A DNA stretch of 64,000 nt from Achatina immaculata (GCA_009760885.1 CM019716.1:8626438-8690437), one strand, 5' to 3'. Positions 10,492 to 22,011 are shown, counted from the stretch's first letter. Numbers and translations are program-made. The notes: generated by a model not told the origin, from the sequence alone.

Positions 10492-11590
10492 TTCAATCAG
10501 TCAGTCATTTGCATGTCCCTTGCGGAACTTTGCCTCCCTAAAAGCACTCCTATAGACCTCTCGGTTGTAAGCAAGATCACCTGCTATGGATGCATCCATT
10601 TGAAGATCAGCAACGATGTCCTGCAACCATCTTTAGTTTGGTCTTCCTCTCTTTTTCCCATCATGTACCCTTCCAAGACGGTCTTCTATAGATTATCATG
10701 ACGTTTAATGTGTCCAAAATATTTAAGTTTTCTTTGTTTAGTCCTCTTTTCTAACCAGCCTTCTTCAGTATTGAGTTCTTGTAGTATGGATACATTTGTT
10801 CTTTTTTGTGTCCATGATATTTACATTCAAAGGCTTTTATGTGTTTCTCAGCTGTTTTGTTAAGTGTCCAGGTCTCAAGGCATATGTTGTGATGGGAAAA
10901 ATGCATGCCCATAAAAATCTTATTTTTGTACTTCTGTCAGTTCCTCTCCACAGCTTCTTTACTTGTTTTACTTTGTGAAGAGTGATAGATGTCCTCTTTT
11001 TAATTTCCCTCATTGTATCTCCATTATTAGTTAGTAGTGATCCAAGATATTCAAAACTCTCCACTTCTTCCAGTTTTTCCTAATTGATACATATTTCAGG
11101 TGCCTTGTTTGTTTAGTCAGTTGTCATCACTTTAGTTTTCTTCTCATTAAGGTGGAGGTTTTGCTCTTCACTGTTCTTACGGACAGACATAATTAGTTTT
11201 TCCCTTCCTTTTTGTGTTGTGGACAGTAATACTGTGTCATCATCAAATCTTATCTCTGGTATTTCATAACCTCCAATTGTTATGGCATTGTAATATTCTT
11301 TGTCTACATCTTCTCTAACATTCCTCATTATATTTTCAGTATACAAGTTAAATAAGTAAGGCGACAATATGCATCCCTGATGGATCCCTTGTTTTATGTC
11401 AATCCAAGTTGTTGTTTCACCATTTATTCTCACCACTGCCTGTTGGTCTAGATACAGCAGTGATGTTAATTGTATCAGATGTGTTGGAAATGCCATTTTT
11501 TCCATTATTTCCCAAAGTTTCTGGTGTTGTACACAATCAAATGCCTTTGAATAGTCTATAAAAGATAAATATAGATTCATATTAAATTCT
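10492..11590 (-). mobile_element. RTE family B, longest copy here (RT palm to 3' end)
   Basis: On the minus strand, 11113-11580 encodes RT motif A (LSFIDYSKAFDCVQ), motif B (QGIHQGCILSPYLFNLY) and motif C as IRFDDDTVLLS, where YADD has become FDDD. 10837-11064 continues in another frame with ESFEYLGSLLTNNGDTMREI. The rest of the C-terminus is further decayed, down to the GCATGTCCCTTGCGGAACTT block near the 3' end, with a TCAGTCAGTC tail at 10496. The endonuclease and N-terminal RT are missing by 5' truncation. The mutated motif C, frameshifts and truncation make it dead. Confidence 0.85.
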
Positions 11591-11715
11591 CTGCATTTCT
11601 TTACTATTAGAAGATTCAGTTACAGTTATATAGTTACACATTCCATTACATAGTCATTTAATTAATGATACAGTTACAGTGTCAATGACATGATTATTAT
11701 GGTTGTCCCATTCAG

Positions 11716-11802
11716 CCTGGGATCTGGGAGGCTGTGGCTAGAGATGATGCCATGAGTGTCCGCAAGCTCATCAATGAATGGTGCCGAGTTGATATCCAGA
11801 AG
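11716..11802 (+). CDS. ankyrin-repeat host gene, exon b (29 codons)
   Basis: The acceptor is TTGTCCCATTCAG and the donor is AAG|GTAAAT. It is 87 nt, phase 0-0, and reads PGIWEAVARDDAMSVRKLI then NEWCRVDIQK. The sequence 'A.ARDDAMSVRKLI.....VD' is a clear ankyrin helix pair followed by the start of the next repeat. It joins directly to NDKTLLQLALENG in exon c, completing a repeat across the intron. It sits alone between an RTE-B and a mariner copy. Strand, phase and repeat register agree with the other five exons. Confidence 0.8.
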
Positions 11803-11845
11803 GTAAATTGACTCATATGGTTATGAAAGTGCTTCTTGAGTAATA

Positions 11846-13188
11846 CAAGGCGAAGTGAAAAAGTAACTACAATATTTTTTTTTTAATCAGTGTAAAATGT
11901 ATAAATATGAATGATAACTCCTAATCACCTTTTAGCATAGTCCTCACCATGTTTACTGTTGGCCTGTCACTGCATCACTAATGTCTGGATTTCTTGAGGG
12001 AAAAAAAAAATCTTATGATTGACTACAGTCACCTGTGCACTGCTACAATTATCTCATCATCCATTCTGAACTTATTTCCACTTAGTACTTCCTTGAAGGG
12101 TCCAGACACATGATAATCACATATTTCAAGGTCAGGTGAATATACAAGAGGCAGAAGACACTTAAAACTCAGATCCTTAATTTGTTGAGCTGTGTAACAG
12201 CACACTAGAACTGAGTAAACCATAGTATTTTGACCTGATTGAAGACTTCATTTGATTCTCAAGCAGATCACAGTATGCTTCATGGTTGATAATGGTTCCA
12301 CTGGGCATGTAATATTTCAGGATTGAACCTTTCCCTGAAGAGCATGAGCATAAATTTTCCAGCCAATGGAGTTCTACAGAATTTGTTTAGTTTCAGTGAG
12401 GAAGAATGTCACCATTCCTTGCTGGCTTGCTTTATCTATGGCTGAAAGTAATGTACCCAGCATTCATCTGCAATGACTATACATCATAGAAAGCTGTCCC
12501 CTTGTGATGTTCTTTCAGATGGTGGGGTGTTCAACAACCACCTGGCAGAGACTTTTCATAGGCCAAATTAGTAGGCATAAAATCCCTTGATGAGGATGAA
12601 AAGCTCGCCAAAAACAGGGCAACTTGGCAATCTGCCGTGCGAGCCCTATGTGATATTTAATGGCACAGAAAGATGTATGATGTAAGAAGAGACTTTTCAG
12701 TACTGCATCATTTTGTGAATGATATGGTGCACCAAATGAAGACTTATCTTCAGTTTTTCAGCCACATCATTGATTATTTGCCAGTTCTCCAGTATCATTC
12801 ATTCCACATCAGGCCTGTTCACAGTGTGAGGCTGGCCAAAAAGAGATGCATCAGCCAAATGTGACACCTCACCTTTAAACTTCCTATGCCATTCATATGT
12901 CAGCTGAAGCAACACAACATGTCCCTATACCGTGTCCTCATTCTGTGATGAATATCTGCGGGTTCCTCACCATCACTACCCAAGAAATGAAAAACAGCAT
13001 TCTCTCATTGGCGTTTCCATTGGAATTGCCATCTTTGATCTGTTCAGCTGACATATTTCTAAAATGGCAGACATAGCACACATAGACCTAGAGAGGGATG
13101 ACATAACATATCTGTATTACAAACTGTCTGCTACTCAATTTAGAATTTTAAAAGAAAATTGTGGTTATTTTTTTAGTCACCCTCACAA
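11846..13188 (-). mobile_element. mariner, subfamily 2, decayed, with nested insertion
   Basis: Degenerate terminal repeats (CAAGGCGAAGTGAAAAAGTA on the left, TTTTTTAGTCACCCTCAC on the right) enclose minus-strand transposase text: start MSAEQIKDGNSNG, then INHEAYCDLLENQMKSSIRS, then YSPDLEICDYHVSGPFKEVL (third Asp in the PDLE context). Many stops are present. A 129-bp RTE-C fragment with its own target duplication sits inside at 12559-12687, so this mariner is the older insertion. Confidence 0.75.
12559..12687 (+). mobile_element. RTE family C 3' end, nested in mariner, 12-bp TSD
   Basis: Encodes the family C C-terminus (AKLVGIKSLDEDEKLAKN, then ALCDI stop) plus a short tail. AGAGACTTTTCA is duplicated exactly at 12547-12558 and 12688-12699. 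This is a very short 5'-truncated retrotransposition into the mariner at 11846-13188. Confidence 0.85.
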
Positions 13189-14046
13189 TAATGGCACTTT
13201 TTGCTATAAAAGACAGAGCCAGTAAGTATTAGCTGCTGCAGAACTTGCTGAACAAGTACAAGGGGAATCAAATGAAAGTTAGAAAATGCGAAAAAAATTT
13301 ATTTCTGAATTAACAGACAGAAATCCCATAGTAATACCATCTGGTAGCACTAAAGTCAGTGACATCAGTAAGCTGATAGCACCACCATCGCTGAACAGCA
13401 AGCTGAGAATAGCACATGTCGAGATGGTGACTATGTTGCAGACTTACTCAAGAAGTGCAATCTGTCATCAGATTTTTGTCCTTTTCCCAACTTTATTCTG
13501 TTTCTAGTTCTTCTCATAATAATTCTAACAAAATAAACTGTCTTCTTCCTAAACACAAAGGAGGCCATATAAAATCCATTAGTAATATACTTCATTGTTT
13601 AACTCAAACCATTTTCAATACTTGCTTGCTTGTAACTATATGCCTGCTTAGAATATCTAATAGCCTCTCATCCCATGACTCACCAGCCATCAAGTTCTGT
13701 TCTAAAAGAACATAGTTGTAAACATAACTTGTTAGATCTTGTTAGATATTATCTTAATGAATGTGACAGAAAATGTATTTTTGTATGTGGGTGTATGTGT
13801 ATGCGTGTGTGCGCATACACTATCTTGTTATATTAGTTACCTCTCATGTAGGTCATTATCTTATATTTGTGAATGTAACAGTTTCATTTTGCATTCTTAG
13901 ATATGTTTTTTTTTTATGTAATTTGTATACTTGAATGTGAATGTGTGGTAAGAGTGAAAGCTGAAGTTATGAAGGGCAGAATGTAAGATGAGCCTGTGTG
14001 CCCAAATATTCTCTTTGAAAATAAATAACATTCATTCATTCAGCAA
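13189..14046. other. mixed repeat remnants, possible non-LTR 3' UTR
   Basis: At 13259 CAAGGGGAATCAAATGAAAG looks like a mariner-type terminal repeat without a partner. From about 13450 to 14040 the sequence has no coding signal and ends with GAAAATAAATAACATTCATTCATTC, as a non-LTR 3' end with a short repeat tail would. The family is not identified. Confidence 0.35.
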
Positions 14047-14180
14047 TACAGGCTGTTTGGATAATCACTATACAGTAGTGTAGTATCGATTCAGGTATTG
14101 CAGTGTTTGTGTTATCTAGATTAAGCATCAATACACACTGATCATGTGTGCTGGTGAGAAAAGTATTATGTAACTGATAC

Positions 14181-14698
14181 ACAATAATTAGTGTATAAGT
14201 ATACAACTATTCACGAAGCACTGCAGTAAAGCTGTGATGCCAAAATGTATAAACTAGGAAAAAAGTAGGAGCAGCTTTATTACTTAACAACTCAAAGTTG
14301 TGACGTTTCACACATCACAATTTTCTATTTCATTGTTCTCTACACTTCACCATGCGCATTTATGTACATTTCTGAATGAGTACATTTTGAACATAGCAAC
14401 AGGTGCATTTCTGAATGAATTTCGGAAAAGCTCCATATTCTTTCAAGGCATTTCTGGAAGATCTCCATATTCTTTCAAGGCATTTATGGAAGATCTACAT
14501 ATTCTTTCAAGCTAAGTGCTCTATTTGTTTTATTTATTTATTTTTTTTAACATAGGATTCATGTGAATCTATACTTTATCTCCTCTCTCTAATTCTTCAT
14601 CCTGTATGTGTTTGTATGATTAAGGCTCACGCCAAAAAGTCACAACTTTGAGTCGTTAAGTAATAAAGCTGTTCCTTCTTTTTTCCTAGTTTATATAT
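14181..14698 (+). mobile_element. Penelope-like short insertion 1 (15-bp TSD)
   Basis: Flanked by TTATGTAACTGATAC (14166-14180) and TTATGTAATTGATAC (14699-14713). The left end ACAATAATTAGTGTATAAGT and right end TTTTTTCCTAGTTTAT are shared with four other insertions in the window. Near both ends lies an inverted repeat (AACTAGGAAAAAAGTAGGAG on the left). The body between is in the same orientation as in the copy at 54598, which carries GIY-YIG remnants. No open frame is left. Confidence 0.75.
14609..14648 (+). ncRNA. hammerhead-ribozyme-like motif, degenerate (in Penelope-like insertion 1)
   Basis: The sequence TTTGTATGATTAAGGCTCAC followed by GCCAAAAAGTCACAAC keeps stem I (TTGT/ACAA), stem II (GGC/GCC around TCAC) and the AAA-GTC order of a type I hammerhead. 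The invariant CUGAUGA is ATGATTA here and GAAAC is changed, so cleavage is unlikely in this copy. Confidence 0.35.
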
Positions 14699-14852
14699 TT
14701 ATGTAATTGATACTACGCTTCTGTATGGTGATTATCCAAACATCCTGTAGTTTTGTGATATGATATGAAAGGCTTACATTTCTAAAATCTTCTTATTCTT
14801 GGGCTTCTTTAGCACTATTATGAAGTGGATTGTTCATTAGGTATATTTTGGA

Positions 14853-14947
14853 ACTTGCTGAGCAAGTATTAGCTGTTGGGGAACTCACTGAGTAAGTACA
14901 GCAGTAACTGTTGGGATATTCTCTGAGCAAGTACAGTATTAACTGCT
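14853..14947. repeat. short tandem motif, about 35 bp, roughly 3 copies
   Basis: Units resemble GAACTCACTGAGTAAGTACA then GCAGTAACTGTTGG. Related wording occurs at 13221 (GAACTTGCTGAACAAGTACA) and 16827. The next insertion duplicates part of it as its target site. Confidence 0.6.
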
Positions 14948-15063
14948 CAGTAATTAGTGCATAAGTGTATAACTATACATGAAGCCACTGCAGTAAAGCT
15001 GTGATAAAAAAATGTATAAACTAGGAAAAAAGCAGGAACAACTTTATTACTTAATGAGTACAA

Positions 15064-15105
15064 AGTTGTGTCATTTCGGCGTAAGCCTTAACCATATAAA
15101 AACAC
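15064..15105 (-). ncRNA. hammerhead-ribozyme-like motif, degenerate (Penelope-like insertion 2)
   Basis: On the minus strand the order is ATATGGTTAAGGCTTACGCC then GAAATGACACAAC. Stem II arms GGC/GCC and GAAA are kept. The strand opposite CUGAUGA and the cleavage triplet have changed. Recorded as a homologue of the better copies at 23175 and 34219. Confidence 0.3.
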
Positions 15106-15178
15106 GTGGGATGAAGAAATAGAGAGAGAGGATAAAGTATAAATTCACAAGAACGCTATGTTAAAAAAAAATGAAATG

Positions 15179-16497
15179 CAGGGTCCGACAATTAAGTAAT
15201 GAGACTAATTACATAAAAAATAAAATGAATAACAGTAGAAGATATAACCTGTATTTTATTAAAAGTAAGCCCCTTGTGCATTGATACAGCGAGTGGCACT
15301 ATCTAACAAACACTGGAATGACCTCTACAGTTCTTCTGTTGGTATGGCCCTTAAAAACTTGATGTTACAGCCCTTTGGATATCATCAGTATCGTCAAAGA
15401 AGCATCCTTTCAATGGTAACTTTAATTTTGGGAATAGAAAATAATCACAGGGAGACAAATCTTGGGAACAGAGTGGATGGTTGAGAACACACACTTGTTT
15501 TGGGACCAAAAATTCCTGTACAGCTACTGCCCGGAGAGCTGGTTCATTATCATGAAGAAGGAAAAAAACTGCCGGGTGTTGAATACTTGGGTCGGACTCA
15601 GAGAATCCTTCCCATTAGGCATTTCAAAATACGTACTTAACTAAACTTTGCGAGTGATAGTCTTCCCATCTGGAATAAATTCTTTGTGAATAACTCCTTT
15701 ACTGTCATAGAAGCACACCAACATTGTCTTCACTTTCAACTTTTGAAGATGAAATTTGTTTCCTTTTGGTGATGATGATGACTTCCACTGAGCACTTTGA
15801 CATTTAGCTGTGGGATCATAGCAGTGAATCCATGTTTCATCCTCTGCAACAATCAGATTTAAGAAATGTTTATTTCTGTGACACGTTTTGATGATGTCTT
15901 TTGCGTACTCAACTGCTGATGTTTTTGGTCATCAGACAATGAATGTGGTAGAAACTGGCAAGCAACTTTTTTCTTGCCCAAATCTTCCACTAAAATTTTA
16001 CAAATGGTCTCTCTGTTAACACCAAATTCATCTGTCATCATCCTCACAGTCAAACAATGATCTTCTTGTATCCGTTCTCTGGCTTTTGCAATGAGTTCCT
16101 CATTATGAGCAGAAATTGGTCATCCATATCTAGTTGCATTTGTAATCATTTCCACACCAGTTTTGAATCATGAATACCACCTGAATATCTGTACATGAGA
16201 TAAACAATTATCCCCATAAACTTGTCGCATCAATTCAACTGCCTCAGTGGCACTTTTTCCGAGTTTTAAACAGAATTTAATGTTAGCTTTTTGCTCCAAG
16301 CTTATTATGTAACAATGCACCTCTGACTAAGTCAACAAAATGGCAGCTTGTTTGCCATCCTGCTTATCTGGCAGTGCTAAAAAGTTGCCAGATTATAGAT
16401 GAAGGTTGCCTCTTTGGATTCCATGCTTTGCTTCATAGATGGCTTTTTTGTCTTGGCTGTAATAAAATCAGTCTCATTACTTAATTGTCGGACCTTG
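15179..16497 (-). mobile_element. mariner subfamily 1, copy 2, inverted
   Basis: Ends CAGGGTCCGACAATTAAGTA and TACTTAATTGTCGGACCTTG (as the + strand ending ...GGACCTTG) match the copy at 7506-8815 in opposite orientation. TA follows on the right, while the left TA is mutated. Minus-strand transposase pieces include MTVRMMTDEFGVNRETICKI and LVEDLGKKKVACQFLPHS (15859-16053), and the LLHDN region near 15560 in another frame. It split Penelope-like insertion 2, so it is younger than that insertion. Confidence 0.92.
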
Positions 16498-16904
16498 TAA
16501 AATGAATAGAGCACTTAGCTGTAACTTGTAAGAAGCTGTGGCTTGTCCGACACTGTGTTCAGAAATGCACATGGTGGAGTGTAGAGAATATTTAACTGGA
16601 GACTTGTGATGTGTGATAGGTAGGTCATAACTGAGGGTGGTGGGTCGGCAACTGTGGAGGGGAGAGAGAGATACAATGTTAACCTAGTCGAGAGAAGGTG
16701 AAATAGGTCTTTATAGTTGGGGTAGAGGGGTTGTAATGTGGTGCTGTGAGGAGATCTTGAACTATGTGTAACAAGTGAGAAGAGAGTGGAGCTTAGTGGA
16801 GAGGGATTATGATTGTATTAATTGCTGGGAAACTCACTAAGCATCATTTTGCTGACAGCTTCTTTTGTGGAAGATTCTGCCAATATTTGTTCTACATAAT
16901 TGGT

Positions 16905-18110
16905 CATAATTTCGAAAAGGGAGAAGCTGTCTCAACCAGATCTTTACTCTAAGAATAATACTTGAAGAACATATTCAAAAGCAGAAACCATTAATACTGA
17001 ACTTTATAGACTTTAAAAAGGCATTTGATAGCATACACAGAGATTCATTGTGGATAATTTTAAGTCTATATGAAATACCATCTAAAATTGTCAACATCAT
17101 TAAGGACCTTTACAGTGGATATGTTTGTGCAATCAAAACAGAAGAAGGGATGAGCGAGTGGTTCCAGATTGAAACAGGTGTGAAACAAGGATGTACACTA
17201 TTTCCTTTGCCTTTTGGAATTGCAATAGACTTCATAATGAAAAAAATGCTGCACAGGTAACACAGGTATTGATTGGGTACATGGAACCCAACAAGAAGAT
17301 CTTGATTTTGCTGATGACATAACTCCTATTTTTAGCAATGTGAATTCCATGCAAGAAACAAAAGATATCCTTTCTTCACTGGCTAGCAAAATAGGACTTG
17401 AAATTAACAAGGACAAAACAAAAATAATGAAAATTCCCATTAATCAGAATGGAAAAATACACATAGAAGGGACAGATGTTGAAGAAGTCAATCAATTTGC
17501 ATACCATGGCAGCTACATAGACCAGGATGGTGACACCAGAAAGGAAGTTAGAATTGCAAAAGCAGCATCGATATTCAAGAATCTTGAGAACATATGGCAT
17601 TCAAAAGTTATAAGCACAAAAACCAAGTTAAGACTATTCAATTCAAATGTAATATCCATACTCATTTAAGCATGTGAAAGGTAGAAAACAACTAAAGGAA
17701 CAGACAATAAATTAGACTCTTTTGAAAACAGATGCCTGAGGAAAATACTCGGCATCAAGTGGAGTGAATTCAAGAACAATGCAGAGATAAGACAGATGAG
17801 CGAACAACAATCAGTCTCATGGGTGATCAGGAAAAGGAGATGGGCATATGTTGGTCACATGATGAGAAGAAACATGATGAGAAGAAACAATCAGAGAATC
17901 CCATAACAAGCTGTCAGGTGAAACACAACAGGCTGAAGAAAAAGAGGCAGACCACGTGAAACTCTAAAGAGGACATTGATAAGATAGGCCAAATTAATAG
18001 GCATAAAATCCCTTAATGAGGTTGAAAAGCTCACCGAAAACAGGAAAAACTGACTAACTACCTTATGAGCCCTATGTAATGTTTAACGGCCTTCACATTA
18101 ATGGCAAATA
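16905..18110 (+). mobile_element. RTE-like family C, RT to 3' end, decayed
   Basis: Translation gives RT motif A (NFIDFKKAFDSIHRDSLW), motif B (ETGVKQGCTLFPLPFGIAI), then after a frameshift motif C as LDFADDITPIF. It continues with GLEINKDKTKIMKIP, the VRIAKAASIFKNLENIWHSK thumb, and the C-terminal RKRGRPRETLKRTL. The endonuclease is absent by 5' truncation. At least one frameshift near 17256 and several stops after 17660 make it inactive. All five family C pieces in the window are on this strand. Confidence 0.85.
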
Positions 18111-18592
18111 ATGCTTGTGTTGCTAATTCTAGTCATTTTTTTGTACTCGTTTATTTTATCTTCATCCATGGCTGTTATTTCCACCAAAAATGACATTGTA
18201 CTCTTATGCAGAGTGTGGCTGAGTGTTTTGCCACTTTATACTGTCACTTATAGCTGATGAAAACTTTATCCATGTATGCCTTAAAAATAATCTCATGGGT
18301 TCCTTCCCTCTGGAAGTTTGCCTTATATGTTTGGACATACATTTGTCACTCATTCCTGCTGTACATTTCAGCCATGTTACTCTTATGCTGCTGAAGATTG
18401 TTATCAGAGTTGAAAGATTACCACTGTTCAGTATCTCATAGTTCATTATTTTATACTTTACTTTATCCTTTCTCTTTTAGCGTGAAGTGTTGAGATGAGA
18501 TGAGTTGGCATTTTTGGGCCAAATTGGTGGCCTCCCAACTGAACATAAAATATTTTTTCTAAGCCTGTACTCCTAAGTAGAGTTCATAGTCA
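18111..18592. other. unassigned, possibly more of the minus-strand element that follows
   Basis: A minus-strand open stretch (18204-18446) has mild protein character (KHIRQTSRGKEPMRLFLRHT) but matches no family I recognise. It lies just 3' of the endonuclease fragment on the same strand and may belong to it. Confidence 0.3.
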
Positions 18593-18599
18593 GTGTCAC

Positions 18600-19500
18600 T
18601 GGTGGCCCAACATTGGCTGTGCTCTTTACACTTTGATGTTAAAAAAAAAGGTGTTTGTTGCGATGAAACCATACTCATCACAGAGATTGAACAACATTTC
18701 CCCCATTGCTATCACATTCACTATTGTGGTCGCTATGTGGTCAGAAGTATTCCTTCCTCTGTGTTCTTTTATCAGCTTTCCTATTGAAATCACCCATGAC
18801 AAGCAAATTGTTCTTTTTGTGTATTCTGGTGATGCATTCGCTCAGTTTGTCAAAAAAAATTCCGTCCTATCCTTCTCTGAAAAGCTATCATTGTATGGTG
18901 TGTAGATCTGGGTGTATGTTGATGTTTTTCTCTCCTTCACAAATCTGGTGTTCATTATTCTTTTAGATGTGCAGTTTACTTCTGCATCTTGTTTTGCTTT
19001 ATCAGGGTGGATGAAAAAGTCCACACTGTCTTGCTTTTCCATTTTTGACTACATTCCACATACATGTACAGCTCATATGAATTTCTTTGCAGTTTTGGCC
19101 TCTTTGCAGTTTTGGCCTCTTTTCCTTACATCTGCTGAGCCCATTATCTGTATGTTATTACTGTTCATGAACTCCACAATTTCTGGTTCTTTATTGACCA
19201 ATCTGCTGATATTCCAAGTTCTGATTTTTAATGCAGTTCTAACTCATTTTGTTTTGGGAATGGCAGTATGTTTTCTATGTAAGTCAGTCTATTTTATCTC
19301 CATTCTTGACTCCGCAGCAAGAGGAAATCCACTGCCGGCTTGCTAGGCCTGCCACGGCTTCACCAGAGCCCCTTTAACCAGGCATTTTTAGGGTGATCTT
19401 GGTTGGCCTTCATGACTAGCGCAGTGGCCTTGTGAGATAAACCCACACCATACTTCGCCCAGCCCAGCAGTCCCTTATTTGGCTGTCACCCTCTTGGGGC
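18600..19500 (-). pseudogene. non-LTR retrotransposon endonuclease fragment
   Basis: The minus strand reads LKIRTWNISRLVNKEPEIVE, then IQIMGSADV, then TQIYTPYNDSFSEKDRTEFF, then NNLLVMGDFNRKAD. These correspond to the N-terminal, Y-P and GDFN blocks of the AP-like endonuclease of RTE-type elements. The catalytic SDH block and RT are not seen. The 19360-19500 part, with GGCTTCACCAGAGCCCC, probably belongs to the element's 5' UTR. Stops and shifts are present. Confidence 0.6.
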
Positions 19501-19540
19501 TGACTTTGAGAGAGCATTGTTTTATACTGTCACTTAATAT

Positions 19541-19572
19541 AGTGGTTCCCAAATATTTTACATCCAAGGACC
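19541..19572. mobile_element. possible hAT-type terminus
   Basis: TAGTGGTTCCCAAATATTTT resembles the CAGTGGTTCCCAAACTTTTT ends of Charlie/Tip100-type hAT elements. The sequence runs directly into the tandem array. No partner terminus was found. Confidence 0.35.
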
Positions 19573-19964
19573 ATTGCAGACCATGATCTCATTTGTAATA
19601 TTGTTGTCAACTACATTGCAGACCATGGTCTCATTTGTAATATTGTTGTCAGCTACATTGCAGACCATGATCCCATTTGTAATATTGTTGTCAACTATAT
19701 TGCAAACCATGATCTCATTTGTAATATTGTTGTCAACTACATTGCAGACCATGATCTCATTTGTAATATTGTTGTCAACTACATTGCAGACCATGATCTC
19801 ATTTGTAATATTACATTGGTGTTGTCAACTACATTGCAGACCATGATCTCATTTGTAATATTGTTGTCAACTACATTGCATACCATGATCTCATTTGTAA
19901 TATTGTTGTCAGCTACATTGCAAACCATGATCTCATTTGTAATATTACATTGGTGTTGTCAACT
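19573..19964. repeat. 42-bp minisatellite, about 9 copies
   Basis: Units contain TTGCAGACCATGATCTCATT, TGTAATATTG and TTGTCAACTACA. Two units carry the same extra ATTACATTGGTG block, showing a higher-order duplication. The 42-bp period is a multiple of three and keeps both strands open. Confidence 0.95.
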
Positions 19965-20504
19965 GACAGTTGTGGAAAATTATGCAACCAAACCCATTAG
20001 TCCCACATCACTTTTATGAACATTACAAGCCTTGTGGACTTATTTTTGGGAAACCCCTTGTGTATAAATTGGTTCTTCTTGTTGAGACTTTTTCATTTTT
20101 CTCTCTCTCTCTTTTTTTTTCTTTGTTGTGTTCAGTTTTGAAAAATTTACCCCTTTTAGTGTTTGTTCTAGAGTTTTCTGGTAACAATTTATTGTCTCTT
20201 CTCACATAATGTTTAACTGTTGGCATATTTTTCATTGCCTGGATGATAATTTTTCACTTTTTCTCCTGTGCATTGCCAAAATATGTGATTTGTTGTCATT
20301 GTAAATTGTTTTGTGTCTTTATCACACATAACTTTTCATCATGTAGTCATAAAAATCTGGGTCATGGCAGTCTGCATTTGTGTGCATGAAACATGTAATT
20401 ATCACTACCCCCAAAATTTGGCTTCAGCAAAGCACATGGCAAAATCTGATTTTTAAGATATGTAAGCATAGTGGTCATTTGAAGTGTTTACGTTACATGA
20501 TGAT
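19965..20504. other. unassigned intronic sequence
   Basis: T-rich (CTCTCTCTCTTTTTTTTTCT near 20100). No exon or TE was recognised. Confidence 0.35.
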
Positions 20505-21650
20505 GGTACGTTGACAAGTGATAAGAAAACATTTGGCTGATGCTGAGATGAGCAGAGGCGTAGCAATGCTGGAAATAGGCGCCTCACAATGGCAAGTTGC
20601 TACAGCTCTAAATGTCAGTCAAGGTGTGATTTCCAGGATGTGGAATGGGTACCAGACATCGGATTCTGTACATCAAATGCATTCCAGAGGTGATCATTGC
20701 TTGACAACAACCAAAAGTGACTGCTTTCTCACTCTTCTGGTACAGTGTAATCTTTTCAAGACTGCCACCTGACTCAGAATTTATCTACAAGATGCAACAG
20801 ACAAGTGAATTTGTACTCAGACTGTAAGAAGTAGGCTTCACAAGGCTGGCCTTTGGTCTAGAACAGCTGCAGTTCACAAAATTTTGTCAAGAAACCACAA
20901 GCAAGCCAGGCTATGATGGGCAAGGGAACATGCAAACTGCACTTGCTGACTGGACCCCTGTCTTGTTCACAGACGAGTCCAGATTTTATCTTGACTGATA
21001 GATCATGGGAGGAGAGTGTGGAGATGAAAAAATGAGCATTTTTACAACTATAATGTGGCACAACATGATCGCTGTGGAGGTGGCTCAATCTTATTGTGAT
21101 GAGGAATTGTTAAACATGATAAAATGGACCTACAAGAATGGCCCAGTGAGTGGAGTTCGGTACCATGATGAAATCTTCGACCCTAGTGTCAGACCATTCA
21201 CTGGTGCCATTGGTTCTGAGTTTACTCTTATGGATGATAATGCAAGGCCTTATCATGCCTGGCTAGTAGACCACTACCTGGAAGTGGAAGTCATTGACCA
21301 CCTGTACTGGCCAGCTCAGTCTCCAGACCTAAATCCAATCTAGCATGTCTGGGACATGCTTGGTAGTGTTGTGTGACCCAAAACATACCAGCTGAGTACC
21401 CTTCAAGAGGTGTCAAACACCCTTCACCAGAAGTGGGCAAGAATTCCACAGCAGCATATCAGAAACATCATTTGCAGCATGAGGAGGTGCTGTCTGGATG
21501 TCATCAAAGCAAGAGGGGATCACACACACGCTATTAACGACCCATTTGTTTTCTTTTTGACATTCTTGGACATGACTTTTTTACTTTTGTTGGATTGCGT
21601 TAGTTGAAAAAATGTGACATTTTAGGGGTGAGTATCTTTTGGAGCCCAAC
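20505..21650 (+). mobile_element. Tc1-like transposon, decayed
   Basis: The frame begins with EMSRGVAMLEIGASQWQVA and a typical HTH (ALNVSQGVISRMW). It continues, with shifts, through GGGSI-like and RYHDEIFDPSVRPFTGAIGS, LMDDNARPYHAWLVDHYLE (second Asp) and WPAQSPDLNPI (DDE third block), to the C-terminal MRRCCLDVIKARGDHTHAIN. A stop follows SPDLNPI and there are other breaks. Terminal inverted repeats could not be paired with certainty. Confidence 0.8.
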
Positions 21651-21807
21651 ACCACTGGTTGACATGCTTCTGTGTATTTTTTGGTTTTGTATCCTTTTCA
21701 GTAAATTTCAGTAATTTAAATTATGTCATTTGACCTTGATTACATTAATTTTTTAATTAAAAGTGATCCCTAGCACATTGTGAGTAGTATATCCTGCATT
21801 TGTAAAG

Positions 21808-21890
21808 TAAAGACTACAAATTGATTACCAGCAGTTTCTTGTTCTTAAAGACTACAAATTGACTACCAGCAGTTTCTTGTTCTTGATATG
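21808..21890. repeat. short direct duplication
   Basis: AAGACTACAAATTGATTACC with AGCAGTTTCTTGTTCTT occurs twice in tandem with one substitution. Confidence 0.8.
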
Positions 21891-22011
21891 TGCAGTATAT
21901 TTTAGAATGTGAAAATTAATAAATTTGTTTGGTGTTTAATGTTAAACATGTATTTTAGAATGTGAAAACCAATGAAATTGTTTAATGTTAAACATTTACA
22001 CTTTATTTTAG

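Larger units (their letters stand above)
14049..14747. mobile_element. TA-flanked MITE carrying a nested Penelope-like insertion
   Basis: The ends CAGGCTGTTTGGATAATCAC and GTGATTATCCAAACATCCTG are inverted repeats extending over about 40 bp, with TA on both sides (14047-14048, 14748-14749). Removing the insert at 14181-14698 and one target duplication leaves a MITE of about 166 bp. TA targets and short TIRs suggest the Tc1/mariner/pogo group. The superfamily is inferred. Confidence 0.7.
14948..16814 (+). mobile_element. Penelope-like insertion 2, split by a mariner (12-bp TSD)
   Basis: GTATTAACTGCT (14936-14947) and GTATTAATTGCT (16815-16826) flank it. The left part 14948-15178 has the shared left end and the inverted-repeat block. 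The right part 16498-16814 continues the same sequence. Here the internal 3' region is inverted relative to the copies at 14181 and 54598. Net length without the mariner is about 548 bp. No coding frame. Confidence 0.7.

Noticed and set aside
19558..20019. Open frames with 14-residue repeats on both strands
   Set aside because: By-product of the 42-bp minisatellite. Both strands are open in the same region.
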